NCBI RefSeq assembly: GCF_042242105.1
Contig: NC_092013.1
Span: forward strand, 1,642,001-1,706,000
DNA: 64,000 nt
From: Pempheris klunzingeri
Taxonomy: Eukaryota > Chordata > Actinopteri > Acropomatiformes > Pempheridae
Direction of reading: 5' to 3'
The notes beneath the pieces were generated by a model that worked only from the letters and a program-made list of their open reading frames with translations, made no database searches and had not been told where the DNA came from. Position numbers and translations under genes: made by a program. Positions 24,632-38,521 of this stretch are shown here, piece after piece; position 1 is the first letter of the stretch; each line of letters starts with the position of its first letter.

Positions 24632-25655
24632 AAGTATACTAAGTTTAAGCTTGAAGCTGAAGCTAACATGAAGCTTCAGGAGTCTAAATGAGACAAATGA
24701 GGTGAACGCTACGTCTTTTTAGCCTGAACTTCTTTCAGTGTGTCTCCAAAAAACACACATTTTAAGTTTGACTAACTCACACTGACAAATAAAACGAGAG
24801 ACTCTAACCTCAACCACTTTCTCTAAACCCTGAATCTAGCTACAGCACAAAGAGCATTTCAATTCATTATATTTCACTTCTGGAAATCTAATAAAACAAA
24901 ACGACAACAAACTAGAACCAGAGACACACAGACAGGAACATCACACATTCTTATATATCACATATATCTCACCTTCCTTTTGATTTCCCCCCATTCATAT
25001 TGTTTCTATCTATTTATTCCTCCTCTGTCTAAACTGTACATGTTTTTTATATCTCCTCCTGTCAGCTGTAATGTTGTAAATGTCCCCGTCGTGGGACTAA
25101 TTGAGGAACATCTTATGCTCCTCATTTAACTCTCCTGTCCTGTTTGACTTTGCCAGTGGTGGTAACTTTAACTTTGATTAGATTGTTCTGCAGAACTCCT
25201 CTTCTGTTAGACTTTATAGATTTAAATGGTTTGAATGGTTGGGGGGGAAGGACACAGTCTCTATGGATCACAAGCAGAATTACTACTATTTATTACTACT
25301 TACATACATTATTCCATGCAGCACCCATTCAGGCAGATACTACCCCTCTCCAACCATGTTACCCCTTTCCCTCCATGTTCAATCATATCATTGGTAATTC
25401 ATGAACTTATGATTGAACATCTCCACAACATTCAACCTACGTTCAGACTATTTTTGAATATAAACATAACTGATCTGCCACATCTTGAACACACCATACG
25501 TCTGCTTTCCCAGCAAGGAATCAGTCATTTCCTGAACCTGAGACAAACCCCTGTGTTACATGTGAAGTAAAAGCATGTAGCAGAGCCGGTCTGACTCCAT
25601 CCATCACCTGACTCACCTGAGACAAACCAGGAAACAGTTTGTTATTTTTCCTCAG

Positions 25656-25804
25656 TGAGGAGAGAGACACAGACTGAAGAGCAGACGATCAGATTCATCT
25701 TCAGACCAAACTACCAACTTTCTCTGAGTGAGTTCAGCTACAGGAGAGAAAAGTGGAAACTACAACACTGCTGCTTCAACCTGCCGAGTCTCCAAACACT
25801 GCAT
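25656..25804 (+). other. Noncoding 5' exon of U5
   Basis: The acceptor ends at 25655 and donor GTGAGT begins at 25805. Confidence 0.6.
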
Positions 25805-25930
25805 GTGAGTTTGACTAAAAACTGGAGTCACACTGAAAGTAAACTTCACTGTGGTTAGCAGAGAAGGGAGGGGAGCTGTGGCTGACTGTGCTCCCTGTCT
25901 GCTGTGTTTTCAGCTTCACTCACAGACAAA

Positions 25931-27331
25931 ATGGCTTCCAGATCAGAGGAGGATCTCTGCTGTCCGGTCTGTCACGACGTCTTCAGACATCCTGTTGTTC
26001 TGTCATGTAGCCACAGCTTCTGTAAAGACTGTCTGAAGAGATGGTGGAGAGAGAAACAAACACAGGAGTGTCCACTTTGTAACAGAAGATCTTCAAGGTC
26101 AGAACCTCCTTTAAACCTGGTGTTAAAGAACCTGTGTGAGTCCTTCTTACTGGAGAGAGATCAGAGAGCTTCAGAGGCTCTCTGCAGTCTGCACTCTGAG
26201 AAACTCAAACTCTTCTGTCTGGACCACCAGCAGCCGGTGTGTATCATCTGCAGAGATTCAGAAAAACACACCAACCACAAAATCAGACCAGTTGATGAAG
26301 TTGCACAACAACACAAGGAGGAACTTCAGGAAACTCTGGAGCCCTTAAAGGAGAAGTTAAAGGTTTCTGAACAAGTTAAAGAGAAGTTTGATCAAACAGC
26401 AAAACACATTAAGGTCCAGGCCCGACAGACAAAGAGGCAGATTAAGAAGCAGTTTAAGAAGCTTCACCAGTTTCTAGAAGAGGAAGAGGAGGTGAGGATG
26501 GCTGCACTGAAGGAGGAAGAGCAGCAGAAGAGTCAGATGGTGAAGGAGAAGATGGAGGCTCTGAGCAGAGAGATAGCAGCTCTTTCAGAAACAGTCAGAG
26601 CCACAGAGGAGGAGCTGAGAGCTGAAGACGTCTCATTCCTGAACAACTACAAGGCTGCAGTGGAGAGAGTCCAGCAGCGCCCCCTGCTGGAGGATCCACA
26701 GCTGCCCTCAGGAGCTCTGATAGACAAGGCCAAACACCTGGGCAACCTGACCTTCAACATCTGGAACAAGATGAAGGACATGGTCTCCTACTCTCCTGTG
26801 ATCCTGGACCCAAACACTGCACATCCAGACCTCATCCTGTCTAAAGATCTGAGCAGCGTGAGACTAGGAGAGAAACAGCAGCTTCCTGATAATCCAGAGA
26901 GATTTCATTGTTTTCTAAGTGTTCTTGGATCTGAGGGCTTCACCTCAGGGACTCACAGCTGGGATGTCAAGGTTGGAGACAAAAGAAGGTGGACACTGGG
27001 TCTGTTAGCAGAGTCTGTCCAGAGGAAGGGAGACATACAGTCTGGATTCTGGTTAATAGGACTCTATGAAGGTAAATACTCAGCATGGTCACCACCAGCT
27101 CCAGTCACTGATCTCGTAGTGCAGAAGAAGCCTCAGAGGATCAGAGTGAATCTGGACTGGAACAGAGGAAAGCTGTCGTTCTCTGATCCTGATACTAACA
27201 CACACATACACACCTTCACACACACCTTCACTGAGAGGATGTTTCCAATCATTGACACTTGGGATAATCTCCCAGTGAAGATATTACCAGTGCAGGTCAG
27301 TGTGACAGTGGGACAGAGCAGTCAGAGATAA
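25931..27331 (+). CDS. TRIM35-like E3 ubiquitin ligase, copy U5
   Basis: A full-length 466-residue copy with intact RING and B-box ligands. It has the most distinctive coiled coil of the array, shared only with U9: [12 protein letters not shown] after the B-box, [25 protein letters not shown] and LIDKAKH. PRY-SPRY reads [36 protein letters not shown] and FPIIDTWD. It differs from U9 by only two residues, both in the RING (V17/I, V23/L), although U9 lies 29.4 kb away. Confidence 0.92.
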   Translation: MASRSEEDLCCPVCHDVFRHPVVLSCSHSFCKDCLKRWWREKQTQECPLCNRRSSRSEPPLNLVLKNLCESFLLERDQRASEALCSLHSEKLKLFCLDHQQPVCIICRDSEKHTNHKIRPVDEVAQQHKEELQETLEPLKEKLKVSEQVKEKFDQTAKHIKVQARQTKRQIKKQFKKLHQFLEEEEEVRMAALKEEEQQKSQMVKEKMEALSREIAALSETVRATEEELRAEDVSFLNNYKAAVERVQQRPLLEDPQLPSGALIDKAKHLGNLTFNIWNKMKDMVSYSPVILDPNTAHPDLILSKDLSSVRLGEKQQLPDNPERFHCFLSVLGSEGFTSGTHSWDVKVGDKRRWTLGLLAESVQRKGDIQSGFWLIGLYEGKYSAWSPPAPVTDLVVQKKPQRIRVNLDWNRGKLSFSDPDTNTHIHTFTHTFTERMFPIIDTWDNLPVKILPVQVSVTVGQSSQR

Positions 27332-27934
27332 AGAGGATGAAGCTGCACCTGTCCTCCACCTGTCTCATTATTCTCATTATTCCAAAGATGGATATTTTAG
27401 TTTCAGCTATTGTTCTTTATTGTTTTTATTTTCTCTTTGTTATTTAGTTTGAAAATCTACTTTTTGTTTCTACTGACGATCTTTTCATGTGTACATTGTT
27501 CTGATCTTTATCTCTGGTCTGTTCAGGATTTGTCTCTTTATTATTAATACTGAATCATTTTAAATTGTTGTCCATGTTTTAATCCTCTTCACTTGTGTGT
27601 GTGGAGCCATGAAGACCAGCAACCGCTGTTTGGAGAAGAAAAGGGAAGACACCTGTCGCACACACACAATCTGATGTTAATGTCCATAATGAGAAGAAGG
27701 AGGACTGGAAACCTGCTGTGAGAGTCTTTCAGGGAATAAACTGAACTCTGAACTCTGCTGATTACAGCTGTGTATGAATGTGTTTCTCTTCATGTTTTGG
27801 GAGGTTAAAGGTCAGAGAAGTAGATGAATGTTGTGGAATCAAATATTGAGACTGGTATAAAGTCTGGTATATTCTAGTTGACTGGGTGCAGATGCTGGTG
27901 GGGGGCAGATGAGATCCTTCTGCTGATTTGGGGC

Positions 27935-28267
27935 TATAAAAGAAGGGACCTTTGCATTGTTTAGTCAGAACTGTCCAGGATTTAGTCTGGTTCAGGTCTC
28001 AGGCATCGACAGTAAACCTCTACTGTTTTGGACAGTGTTATAGAAAGGATCCCCGCAGAGAGAGACCTGGAAGATCCTTTTTACTAAACAGACAGCTGTC
28101 CCATGTTTGTCCTCAAAGCCACCAGACTCCATTGAGAAAAGCTGTGATTTTACGTTGCTGAACACAAAAAGAGTTGACAGTTCTGTTGCTGTGACTTTGG
28201 TGTTTTAACACGTTAGTTCAGAACCCAACTAACTCTGTAAAACAGCAAAGCCATATAAGATAATAAA
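27935..28267 (+). promoter_or_regulatory. Embedded TATA-to-AATAAA segment, U5 copy
   Basis: TATAAAAG is at 27935-27942 and AATAAA at 28262-28267. Confidence 0.45.
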
Positions 28268-28835
28268 CAAGGTTTTTAAGTGTCTTGGGTTTCTTGAAAG
28301 GTGCTTTATTAATCCAAGTTATTACTGTCATCATTCTCATTATTATTGAAATAAATGCTTTTAATACAAACATCTGTCTTTCCAGTTGTCGTCCAGTGTT
28401 TATTCTCACGTTAAGTAATGTAGCTGACACATTTAAACTGAGGTGGATTCTTTTAGGGTAAAAGTCTTCTCCTGCCACCCTCTCCACATCTACTGTAGGA
28501 GATACACTGACAACAGAAAAGGACCTCATGCCACCACACTTCAAATAATCTGAACTAACCCTTTCAGTGCAGGAACATGAATAAAAACAGACAGAAAGAT
28601 GCAAATATGTTGGATCAGTCACCTTTTGTAAGTCCCACCCCCACCAGCACTTTTCAGAGATGCTGTGCTTCCATCTTGTGGAGGAAACACATACGACAGC
28701 TTCAGCTTCAGCCAGATGAGTTTGTGATGCAGGAGTAAAGATGTTAAAGGACAAGTTCACAACATTACAAGTCAGTAGTCAGACGGCCATGAGTACATTT
28801 AAACTGTTTTAGCTGTAATTGATCCTCCTGCTCTC

Positions 28836-30144
28836 GCCCAATGAATCGCCACCTAATCGCGGTGGGGGAGTTTGTGCGCCCCTGTGAGCCTGGGAGCTGT
28901 GTTGTCGGGGGCTATAGCTCCTGGTAGGGTCTCCCAAGGCAAAGTGATTCCAGGGGAGGGGCCAGCGGAACCGAAAGATCAATGTTCCTTCACCCAGGTT
29001 AGAGAAACCGGGGCCTCCTTCTGGAGCCAGACCTGGGAGGGGAGCCCGCCGGCGAGCGTGTGGTGGCTGGGCCTGGATTCACGGGGCCCAGCTGGGCCAA
29101 GCCCGAAGGAACAATGTGGAACCGCAACCCTGTGGGCTCACCACCTGCACGGGCCGCTACAGGGGTTGGGTGCATGGAGAGCCAGGTGACAGGCCAAGGT
29201 GGGGTCCTGGGCGTGCGCATCCCTGGCATCGTAGACTGGCTCTATGGACATGGAACGTCACCTCTCTGGAGGGGAAGGAGCCGGAGCTGGTGCGGGAGGC
29301 TGAGCGCTACCAGCTAGATATAGTTGGGCTTGCTTCCACGCACGGTGTCGGCTCTGGAACCAGACTCCTGGAGAGGGGCTGGAATCTCTCCTTTTCCCAA
29401 GTTTGTCAGAGCGAGAGGTGCCAGGTGGGTGTGGGGATACTCATGAGTCCTTGGCTGAGCGCCGCTGTGTTGGAGTTCTCCCCGGGGAACAAGAGTGTCG
29501 CCTCAATGCGACTACGGGTTGTCGCGTGGAGGTCAGGGACAGTACCTGTGGATTGTCAGACCGGGGTGGTGGTTCCCATTTTCAAAAAAGGGGACCGGAG
29601 GGTGTGCTCCAATTATCGGGGTATCACACTACTCAGCCTTCCTGGGAAAGTCTACTCCAGGTGCTGGAAAGGAGGCTCCGCCCGATTGTCGAACCTCAGA
29701 TTGAAGAGGAACAATGCGGTTTTCTTCCTGGTCGTGGCACAGTGGACCAGCTCTTTACCCTTGCGGGGCTGTTGGAGGGGTCATGGGAGTTTGCCCATCC
29801 AGTATACATGTGTTTTGTAGACTTGGAGTATGGGTTACCGGATTCATTGCTACGAGATGTATAACCAAAGTGAGAGCTGTGTCCACATTCTTGGCGCAAA
29901 GTCAGGCGTGTTCTCAGTGGGTGTTGGACTCCACCAAGGCTGCCCCTTATCACCGATCCTGTTGGTGATTTTCATGGACAGGATCTCAAGGCACAGTCGA
30001 GGTGAGGAGAGCGTCCGGTTTGGGGACTTCAGAATACATGATGTGGTTCTGTTGGCTTCCTCAGACCGTGACCTTCAGCAGGCGCTGGAGCGGTTTGGGA
30101 TGAGGGTCAGCACCTCTAAGTCTGAGGCCGTGGTTCTAAGTTCC
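28836..30144 (+). mobile_element. Decayed LINE, U5 copy
   Basis: Same deletions as the U1 relic. A few private substitutions lie in the leader (TCGCCC at the start). Confidence 0.85.
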
Positions 30145-31169
30145 AAGTATACTAAGTTTAAGCTTGAAGCTGAAGCTAACATGAAGCTTCAGGAGTCTAA
30201 ATGAGACAAATGAGGTGAACGCTACGTCTTTTTAGCCTGAACTTCTTTCTGTGTGTCTCCAAAAACACACACATTTTAAGTTTGACTAACTCACACTGAC
30301 AAATAAAACGAGAGACTCTAACCTCAACCACTTTCTCTAAACCCTGAATCTAGCTACAGCACAAAGAGCATTTCAATTCATTATATTTCACTTCTGGAAA
30401 TCTAATAAAACAAAACGACAACAAACTAGAACCAGAGACACACAGACAGGAACATCACACATTCTTATATATCACATATATCTCACCTTCTTTTTGATTT
30501 CCCCCCATTCATATTGTTTCTATCTATTTATTCCTCCTCTGTCTAAACTGTACATGTTTTTTATATCTCCTCCTGTCAGCTGTAATGATGTAAATGTCCC
30601 CGTCGTGGGATTAATTGAGGAACATCTTATGCTCCTCATTTAACTCTCCTGTCCTGTTTGACTTTGCCAGTGGTGGTAACTTTAACTTTGATTAGATTGT
30701 TCTGCAGAACTCCTCTTCTGTTAGACTTTATAGAGTTAAATGGTTTGAATGGTTGGGGGGGAAGGACACAGTCTGTATGTATCACAAGCAGAATTACTAC
30801 TATTTATTACTACTTACATACATTATTCCATGCAGCACCCCTTCAGGCAGATACTACCCCTCTCCAACCATGTTACCCCTTTCCCTCCATGTTCAATCAT
30901 ATCATTGGTAATTCATGAACTTATGATTGAACATCTCCACAACATTCAGCCTACGTTCAGACTATTTTTGAATATAAACATAACTGATCTGCCACATCTT
31001 GAACACACCATACGTCTGCTTTCCCAGCAAGGAATCAGTCATTTCCTGAAACTGAGACAAACCCCTGTGTTACATGTGAAGTAAAAGCATGTAGCAGAGC
31101 CGGTCTGACTCCACCCCTCACCTGACTCACCTGAGACAAACCAGGAAACTGTTTGTTATTTTTCCTCAG

Positions 31170-31318
31170 TGAGGAGAGAGACACAGACTGAAGAGCAGAC
31201 GATCAGATTCATCTTCAGACCAAACTACCAACTTTCTCTGAGTGAGTTCAGCTACAGCAGAGAAAAGTGGAAGCTACAACACTGCTGCTTCAACCTGCCG
31301 AGTCTCCAAACACTGCAT
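31170..31318 (+). other. Noncoding 5' exon of U6
   Basis: The acceptor ends at 31169 and donor GTGAGT begins at 31319. One substitution, AGCAGAG for AGGAGAG, is private to this copy. Confidence 0.6.
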
Positions 31319-31444
31319 GTGAGTTTGACTAAAAACTGGAGTCACACTGAAAGTAAACTTCACTGTGGTTAGGAGAGAAGGGAGGGGAGCTGTGGCTGAC
31401 TGTGCTCCCTGTCTGCTGTGTTTTCAGCTTCACTCACAGACAAA

Positions 31445-32845
31445 ATGGCTTCCAGATCAGAGGAGGATCTCTGCTGTCCGGTCTGTCAGGACGTCTTCAG
31501 ACATCCTGTTGTTCTGTCATGTAGCCACAGCTTCTGTAAAGACTGTCTGAAGAGATGGTGGAGAGAGAAACAAATACAGGAGTGTCCACTTTGTAAGAGA
31601 AGATCTTCAAAGCCAGAACCTCCTGTAAGCCTGACGTTAAAGAACCTGTGTGAGTCCTTCTTACTGGAGAGAGATCAGAGAGCTTCAGAGGCTCTCTGCA
31701 GTCTGCACTCTGAGAAACTCAAACTCTTCTGTCTGGACCATCAGCAGCCGGTGTGTATCATCTGCAGAGATTCAGAAAAACACACCAACCACAGATTCAA
31801 ACCAATTGATGAAGCTGCACGACAACACAAGAAGAAACTTCAGGAAACTCTGAAGCCCTTAAAGGAGAAGTTAAAGGTTTCTGAACAAGTTAAAGTGAAG
31901 TTTGATCAAACAGCAAAACACATTAAGGTCCAGGCCCGACAGACAGAGAGGCAGATTAAGGAGCAGTTTAAGAAGCTTCACCAGTTTCTAGAAGAGGAAG
32001 AGGAGGTGAGGATGGCTGCACTGAGGGAGGAAGAGCAGCAGAAGAGTCAGATGATGAAGGAGAAGATGGAGGCTCTGAGCAGAGAGATAGCAGCTCTTTC
32101 ACACACAGTCAGAGCCACAGAGGTGGAGCTGAGAGCTGAAGACGTCTCATTCCTGAACAACTACAAGGCTGCAGTGGAGAGAGTCCAGCAGCGCCCCCTG
32201 CTGGAGGATCCACAGCTGCCCTCAGGAGCTCTGATAGACGAGGCCAAACACCTGGGCAACCTGACCTTCAACATCTGGAACAAGATGAAGGACATGGTCT
32301 CCTACTCTCCTGTGATCCTGGACCCAAACACTGCACATCCAGACCTCATCCTGTCTAAAGATCTGAGCAGCGTGAGAGGAGGAGAGAAACAGCAGCTTCC
32401 TGATAATCCAGAGAGGTTTGATTATTTTAAACGTGTTCTGGGATCTGAGGGCTTCACCTCAGGGACTCACAGCTGGGATGTCGAGGTTGGAGACAACAGA
32501 AGATGGTTTTTGGGTCTGTTAGCAGAGTCTGTCCAGAGGAAGGGACGCATACAGTCTGGATTCTGGAGAATGAGATTCCATGAAGGTAAATACTCAGCAA
32601 GGTCACCATCGGCTCCAGTCACTGATCTCGTAGTGCAGAAGAATCCTCAGAGGATCAGAGTAAATCTGGACTGGAACAGAGGAAAGCTGTCGTTCTCTGA
32701 TCCTGATACTAACACACACATACACACCTTCACACACACCTTCACTCAAAGGATGTTTCCAATCATTTACACTTGGGATAATCTCCCAATGAAGATATTA
32801 CCAGTGCAGGTCAGTGTGACAGTGGGACAGAGCAGTCAGAGATAA
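31445..32845 (+). CDS. TRIM35-like E3 ubiquitin ligase, copy U6
   Basis: A full-length 466-residue protein. The RING is intact with Q15 (as in U1) and I44 private. The B-box is intact. A private [11 protein letters not shown] change lies in the coiled coil. SPRY is the most divergent of the intact set: DYFKRV (sharing FKRV with U1), [32 protein letters not shown] and LPMKI. Private changes concentrate in the predicted ligand loops rather than in the scaffold strands. Confidence 0.92.
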   Translation: MASRSEEDLCCPVCQDVFRHPVVLSCSHSFCKDCLKRWWREKQIQECPLCKRRSSKPEPPVSLTLKNLCESFLLERDQRASEALCSLHSEKLKLFCLDHQQPVCIICRDSEKHTNHRFKPIDEAARQHKKKLQETLKPLKEKLKVSEQVKVKFDQTAKHIKVQARQTERQIKEQFKKLHQFLEEEEEVRMAALREEEQQKSQMMKEKMEALSREIAALSHTVRATEVELRAEDVSFLNNYKAAVERVQQRPLLEDPQLPSGALIDEAKHLGNLTFNIWNKMKDMVSYSPVILDPNTAHPDLILSKDLSSVRGGEKQQLPDNPERFDYFKRVLGSEGFTSGTHSWDVEVGDNRRWFLGLLAESVQRKGRIQSGFWRMRFHEGKYSARSPSAPVTDLVVQKNPQRIRVNLDWNRGKLSFSDPDTNTHIHTFTHTFTQRMFPIIYTWDNLPMKILPVQVSVTVGQSSQR

Positions 32846-33613
32846 AGAGGATGAAGCTGCACCTGTCCTCCACCTGTCTCATTATTCTCATTATTCCAAA
32901 GACGCATATTTTAGTTTCAGCTATTGTTCTTTATTGTTTTTATTTTCTCTTTGTTATTTAGTTTGAAAATCTACTTTTTGTTTCTACTGACGATCTTTTC
33001 ATGTGTACATTGTTCTGATCTTTATCTCTGGTCTGTTCAGGATTTGTCTTTTAAACTGAACTCTGAACTCTGATGATTCCAGCTGTGTATGAATGTGTTT
33101 CTCTTCATGTTTTGGGAGGTTAAAGGTCAGAGAAGTAGATGAATATTGAGGAATCAAATATTGACATATCACACGATGTAAATGTAACGTCCTGATTAAG
33201 TATTGATTAAGATGAAGTAGGAATTGATAAAGACATGTAACACGATGGTTAGTATGACAGGAGTGTTGATCAGTTAACAAAGGTGATGGAACATGTAACC
33301 AATCAATAAGTGTGAATCAATGTAACCAGAATGTCACCAAATATCACATTTTATTCTCTTTTTAAATCTGTTGTTTGACACATTGTTTGAACAAATGTAC
33401 TGAGGAAGAGTTGGAGCCTGATGGTGTCAGCAGGAGCTGCTGTGGATCAATAGAAATAATAAGTGCTCAGTAATAATTCCCAGGTAGGACAAAGTGATCA
33501 GGTCACATTAAGGTCAGAGGGACAAAGTCCTCCTGGTAAAGTCTGGTATATTGTAGTTGGCTGGGTGCAGATGCTGGTGGTGGGCAGATGAGATCATTCT
33601 GCTGATTTGGGGC

Positions 33614-33946
33614 TATAAAAGAAGGGACCTTTGCATTGTTTAGTCAGAACTGTCCAGGATTTAGTCTTGTTCAGGTCTCAGGTATCGACAGTAAACCTCT
33701 ACTGTTTTGGACAGTGTTATAGAAAGGATCCCCACAGAGAGAGACCTGGAAGATCCTTTTTGCTAAACAGACAGCTGTCCCATGTTTGCCCTCAAAGCCA
33801 CCAGACTCCATTGATAAAAGCTGTGATTTTACGTTGCTGAACACAAAAAGAGTTGACAGTTCTGTTGCTGTGACTTTGGTGTTTTAGCACGTTAGTTCAG
33901 AACCCAACTAACTCTGTAAAACAGCAAAGCAATATAAGATAATAAA
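33614..33946 (+). promoter_or_regulatory. Embedded TATA-to-AATAAA segment, U6 copy
   Basis: TATAAAAG is at 33614-33621 and AATAAA at 33941-33946. Confidence 0.45.
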
Positions 33947-34513
33947 CAAGGTTTTTAAGTGTCTTGGGTTTCTTGAAAGGTGCTTTATTAATCCAAGTTA
34001 TTACTGTCATCATTCTCATTATTATTGAAATAAATGCTTTTAATACAACCATCTGTCTTTCCAGTTGTCGTCCAGTGTTTATTCTCACGTTAAGTAATAT
34101 AGCTGACACATTTAAACTGAGGTGGATTCTTTTAGGGTAAAAGTCTTCTCCTGCCGCCCTCTCCACATCTACTGTAGGAGATACACTGACAACAGAAAAG
34201 GACCTCATGCCACCACACTTCAAATAATCTGAACTAACCCTTTCAGTGCAGGAACATGAATAAAAACAGACAGAAAGATGCAAATATGTTGGATCAGTCA
34301 CCTTTTGTAAGTCCCACCCCCACCAGCACTTTTCAGAGAAGCTGTGCTTCCATCTTGTGGAGGAAACACATACGACAGCTTCAGCTTCAGCCGGATGAGT
34401 TTGTGATGCAGGAGTAAAGATGTTAAAGGACAAGTTCACAACATTACAAGTCAGTAGTCAGACGGCCATGAGTACATTTAAACTGTTTTAGCTGTAATTG
34501 TTCCTCCTGCTCT

Positions 34514-35823
34514 CCCCCAATGAATCGCCACCTAATCGCGGTGGGGGAGTTTGTGCGCCCCTGTGAGCCTGGGAGCTGTGTTGTCGGGGGCTATAGCCCC
34601 TGGTAGGGTCTCCCAAGGCAAAGTGATTCCAGGGGAGGGGCCAGCGGAACCGAAAGATCAATGCTCCTTCACCCAGGTTAGAGAAACCGGGGCCTCCTTC
34701 TGGAGCCAGACCTGGGAGGGGAGCCCGCTGGCGAGCGTGTGGTGGCTGGTCCTGGATTCACGGGGCCCATCTGGGCCAAGCCCGAAGGAATAATGTGGAA
34801 CCGCAACCCTGTGGGCTCACCACCTGCAGGGGCCGCTACAGGGGTTGGGTGCATGGAGAGCCAGGTGACAGGCCAAGGTGGAGTCCTGGGCGTGCGCATC
34901 CCTGGCATCGTAGACTGGCTCTATGGACATGGAACATCACCTCTCTGGAGGGGAAGGAGCCGGAGCTGGTGCGGGAGGCTGAGCGCTACCAGCTAGATAT
35001 AGTTGGGCTTGCTTCCACGCACGGTGTCGGCTCTGGAACCAGACTCCTGGAGAAGGGCTGGAATCTCTCCTTTTCCCAAGTTTGTCAGAGCGAGAGGTGC
35101 CAGGTGGGTGTGGGGATACTCATGAGTCCTTGGCTGAGCGCCGCTGTGTTGGAGTTCTCCCCGGGGAACAAGAGTGTCGCCTCAATGCGACTACGGGTTG
35201 TCGCGTGGAGGTCAGGGACAGTACCTGTGGATTGTCAGACCGGGGTGGTGGTCCCCATTTTCAAAAAAGGGGACCAGAGGGTGTGCTCCAATTATCAGGG
35301 TATCACACTACTCAGCCTTCCTGGGAAAGTCTACTCCAGGTGCTGGAAAGGAGGCTCCGCCCGATTGTCGAACCTCAGATTGAAGAGGAACAATGCGGTT
35401 TTCTTCCTGGTCGTTGCACAGTGGACCAGCTCTTTACCCTTGCGGGGCTGTTGGAGGGGTCATGGGAGTTTGCCCATCCAGTATACATGTGTTTTGTAGA
35501 CTTGGAGTATGGGGTACCGGATTCATTGCTACGAGATGTATAACCAAAGTGAGAGCTGTGTCCACATTCTTGGTGCAAAGTCAAGCGTGTTCTCAGTGGG
35601 TGTTGGACTCCACCAAGGCTGCCCCTTATCACCGATCCTGTTGGTGATTTTCATGGACAGGATCTCAAGGCACAGTCGAGGTGAGGAGAGCGTCCGGTTT
35701 GGGGACCTCAGAATACATGATGTGGTTCTGTTGGCTTCCTCAGACCGTGACCTTCAGCAGGCGCTGGAGCGGTTTGGGATGAGGGTCAGCACCTCTAAGT
35801 CTGAGGCCGTGGTTCTAAGTTCC
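34514..35823 (+). mobile_element. Decayed LINE, U6 copy
   Basis: Same deletions as its sisters. A private change turns the GRGT of the reverse transcriptase region into GRCT; it is shared with the U9 relic. Confidence 0.85.
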
Positions 35824-36848
35824 AAGTATACTAAGTTTAAGCTTGAAGCTGAAGCTAATATGAAGCTTCAGGAGTCTAAATGAGACAAATGAGGTGAACG
35901 CTACGTCTTTTTAGCCTGAACTTCTTTCTGTGTGTCTCCAAAAACACACACATTTTAAGTTTGACTAACTCACACTGACAAATAAAATGAGAGACTCTAA
36001 CCTCAACCACTTTCTCTAAACCCTGAATCTAGCTACAGCACAAAGAGCATTTCAATTCATTATATTTCACTTCTGGAAATCTAATAAAACAAAACAACAA
36101 CAAACTAGAACCAGAGACACACAGACAGGAACATCACACATTCTTATATATCACATATATCTCACCTTCTTTTTGATTTCCCCCCATTCATATCGTTTCT
36201 TTCTATTTATTCCTCCTCTGTCTAAACTGTGCATGTTTTTTATATCTCCTCCTGTCAGCTGTAATGATGTAAATGTCCCCGTCGTGGGACTAATTGAGGA
36301 ACATCTTATGCTCCTCATTTAACTCTCCTGTCCTGTTTGACTTTGCCAGTGGTGGTAACTTTAACTTTGATTAGATTGTTCTGCAGAACTCCTCTTCTGT
36401 TAGACTTTATAGAGTTAAATGGTTTGAATGGTTGGGGGGGAAGGACACAGTCTGTATGGATCACAAGCAGAATTACTAGTATTTATTACTACTTACATAC
36501 ATTATTCCATGCAGCACCCCTTCAGGCAGATACTACCCCTCTCCAACCATGTTACCCCTTTCCCTCCATGTTCAATCATATCATTGGTAATTCATGAACT
36601 TATGATTGAACATCTCCACAACATTCAGCCTACGTTCAGACTATTTTTGAATATAAACATAACTGATCTGCCACATCTTGAACACACCATAAGTCTGCTT
36701 TCCAAGCAAGGAATCAGTCATTTCCTGAAACTGAGACAAACCCCTGTGTTACATGTGAAGTAAAAGCATGTAGCAGAGCCGGTCTGACTCCACCCATCAC
36801 CTGACTCACCTGAGACAAACCAGGAAACAGTTTGTTATTTTTCCTCAG

Positions 36849-36997
36849 TGAGGAGAGAGACACAGACTGAGGAGCAGACGATCAGATTCATCTTCAGACC
36901 AAACTACCAACTTTCTCTGAGTGAGTTCAGCTACAGGAGAGAAAAGTGGAAACTACAACACTGCTGCTTCAACCTGCCGAGTCTCCAAACACTGCAT
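36849..36997 (+). other. Noncoding 5' exon of U7
   Basis: The acceptor ends at 36848 and donor GTGAGT begins at 36998. Confidence 0.6.
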
Positions 36998-37123
36998 GTG
37001 AGTTTGACTAAAAACTGGAGTCACACTGAAAGTAAACTTCATTGTCGTTAGCAGAGAAGGGAGGGGAGCTGTGGCTGACTGTGTTCCCTGTCTGCTGTGT
37101 TTTCAGCTTCACTCACAGACAAA

Positions 37124-38521
37124 ATGGCTTCCAGATCAGAGGAGGATCTCTGCTGTCCGGTCTGTCACGACGTCTTCAGACATCCCGTTGTTCTGTCATG
37201 TAGCCACAGCTTCTGTAAAGACTGTCTGAAGAGCTGGTGGAGAGAGAAACAAACACAGGAGTGTCCACTTTGTAACAGAAGATCTTCAAAGTCAGAACCT
37301 CCTTTAAGCCTGACGTTAAAGAACCTGTGTGAGTCCTTCTTACTGGAGAGAGATCAGAGAGCTTCAGAGGCTCTCTGCAGTCTGCACTCTGAGAAACTCA
37401 AACTCTTCTGTCTGGACCATCAGCAGCCGGTGTGTCTCATCTGCAAAGATTCGGAAAAACACACCAACCACAGATGCAAACCAATTGATGAAGCTGCACG
37501 ACAACACAAGAAGAAACTTCAGGAAACTCTGGAGCCCTTAAAGGAGAAGTTAAAGGTTTCTGAACAAGTTAAAGTGAAGTTTGATCAAACAGCAGAACAC
37601 ATTAAGGTCCAGGCCAGACAGACAGAGAGGCAGATTAAGGAGCAGTTTAAGAAGCTTCACCAGTTTCTAGAAGAGGAAGAGGAGGTGAGGATGGCTGCAC
37701 TGAGGGAGGAAGAGGAGCAGAAGAGTCAGATGGTGAAGGAGAAGATGGAGGCTCTGAGCAGAGAGATAGCAGCTCTTTCACACACAGTCAGAGCCACAGA
37801 GGAGGAGCTGAGAGCTGAAGACGTCTCATTCCTGAACAACTACAAGGCTGCAGTGGAGAGAGTCCAGCAGCGCCTCCTGCTGGAGGATCCACAGCTGCCC
37901 TCAGGAGCTCTGATAGACGAGGCCAAACACCTGGGCAACCTGACCTTCAACATCTGGAACAAGATGAAGGACATGGTCTCCTACTCTCCTGTGATCCTGG
38001 ACCCAAACACTGCACATCCACAACTCATCCTGTCTGAAGATCTGAGCAGCCTGAGAGGAGGAGAGAAACAGCAGCTTCCTGATAATCCAGAGAGATTTGA
38101 TTGTTTAAGTATTCTGGGATCTGAGGGCTTCACCTCAGGGACTCACAGCTGGGATGTCGAGGTTGGAGAAAACAGAGGCTGGTTTTTGGGTCTGTTAGCA
38201 GAGTCTGTCCAGAGGAAGGGAGACACACTGTCTGGATCCTGGTTTATAGGACTCTCTAATGGTAAATACTCAGCATGGTCACCACCAGCTCCAGTCACTG
38301 ATCTCGTAGTGCAGAAGAATCCTCAGAGGATCAGAGTGAATCTGGACTGGAACAGACGAAAGCTGTCGTTCTCTGATCCTGATACTAACAGACACATACA
38401 CACCTTCACACACACCTTCACTGAGAGGATGTTTCCATACATGGACACTTGGGATAATCTCCCAGTGAAGATATTACCAGTGCAGGTCAGTGTGACAGTG
38501 GGACAGAGCAGTCAGAGATAA
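37124..38521 (+). CDS. TRIM35-like E3 ubiquitin ligase, copy U7
   Basis: A 465-residue copy, one codon shorter than its sisters because of a 3-nt deletion in the first PRY variable stretch (DCLSI for DCFKRV-type). RING and B-box ligands are intact; an extra cysteine (HRCKPIDE) follows the B-box. Other variable residues are [25 protein letters not shown] and FPYMDTWD, and NRRKLSF in a SPRY strand. The DCLSI deletion and GDTLSGSW are shared with U8 only, so these two copies have a common recent source for SPRY. Confidence 0.92.
   Translation: MASRSEEDLCCPVCHDVFRHPVVLSCSHSFCKDCLKSWWREKQTQECPLCNRRSSKSEPPLSLTLKNLCESFLLERDQRASEALCSLHSEKLKLFCLDHQQPVCLICKDSEKHTNHRCKPIDEAARQHKKKLQETLEPLKEKLKVSEQVKVKFDQTAEHIKVQARQTERQIKEQFKKLHQFLEEEEEVRMAALREEEEQKSQMVKEKMEALSREIAALSHTVRATEEELRAEDVSFLNNYKAAVERVQQRLLLEDPQLPSGALIDEAKHLGNLTFNIWNKMKDMVSYSPVILDPNTAHPQLILSEDLSSLRGGEKQQLPDNPERFDCLSILGSEGFTSGTHSWDVEVGENRGWFLGLLAESVQRKGDTLSGSWFIGLSNGKYSAWSPPAPVTDLVVQKNPQRIRVNLDWNRRKLSFSDPDTNRHIHTFTHTFTERMFPYMDTWDNLPVKILPVQVSVTVGQSSQR

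Larger units (their letters stand above)
20143..25655 (+). repeat. Tandem unit U4 (5513 bp, class A flank)
   Basis: The class A block carries AATAAA at 22222-22227. Unidentified sequence lies at 22755-23320, the LINE relic at 23321-24631, and the spacer at 24632-25655. The 5' two-fifths of the unit copies U3, but the 3' flank switches to class A just after the 3' untranslated region. Confidence 0.9.
25656..31169 (+). repeat. Tandem unit U5 (5514 bp, class A flank)
   Basis: The class A block carries AATAAA at 27735-27740. Unidentified sequence lies at 28268-28835, the LINE relic at 28836-30144, and the spacer at 30145-31169. Confidence 0.9.
31170..36848 (+). repeat. Tandem unit U6 (5679 bp, class B flank)
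   Basis: The class B block is at about 33170-33534 with AACAAA in place of AATAAA. Unidentified sequence lies at 33947-34513, the LINE relic at 34514-35823, and the spacer at 35824-36848. Confidence 0.9.
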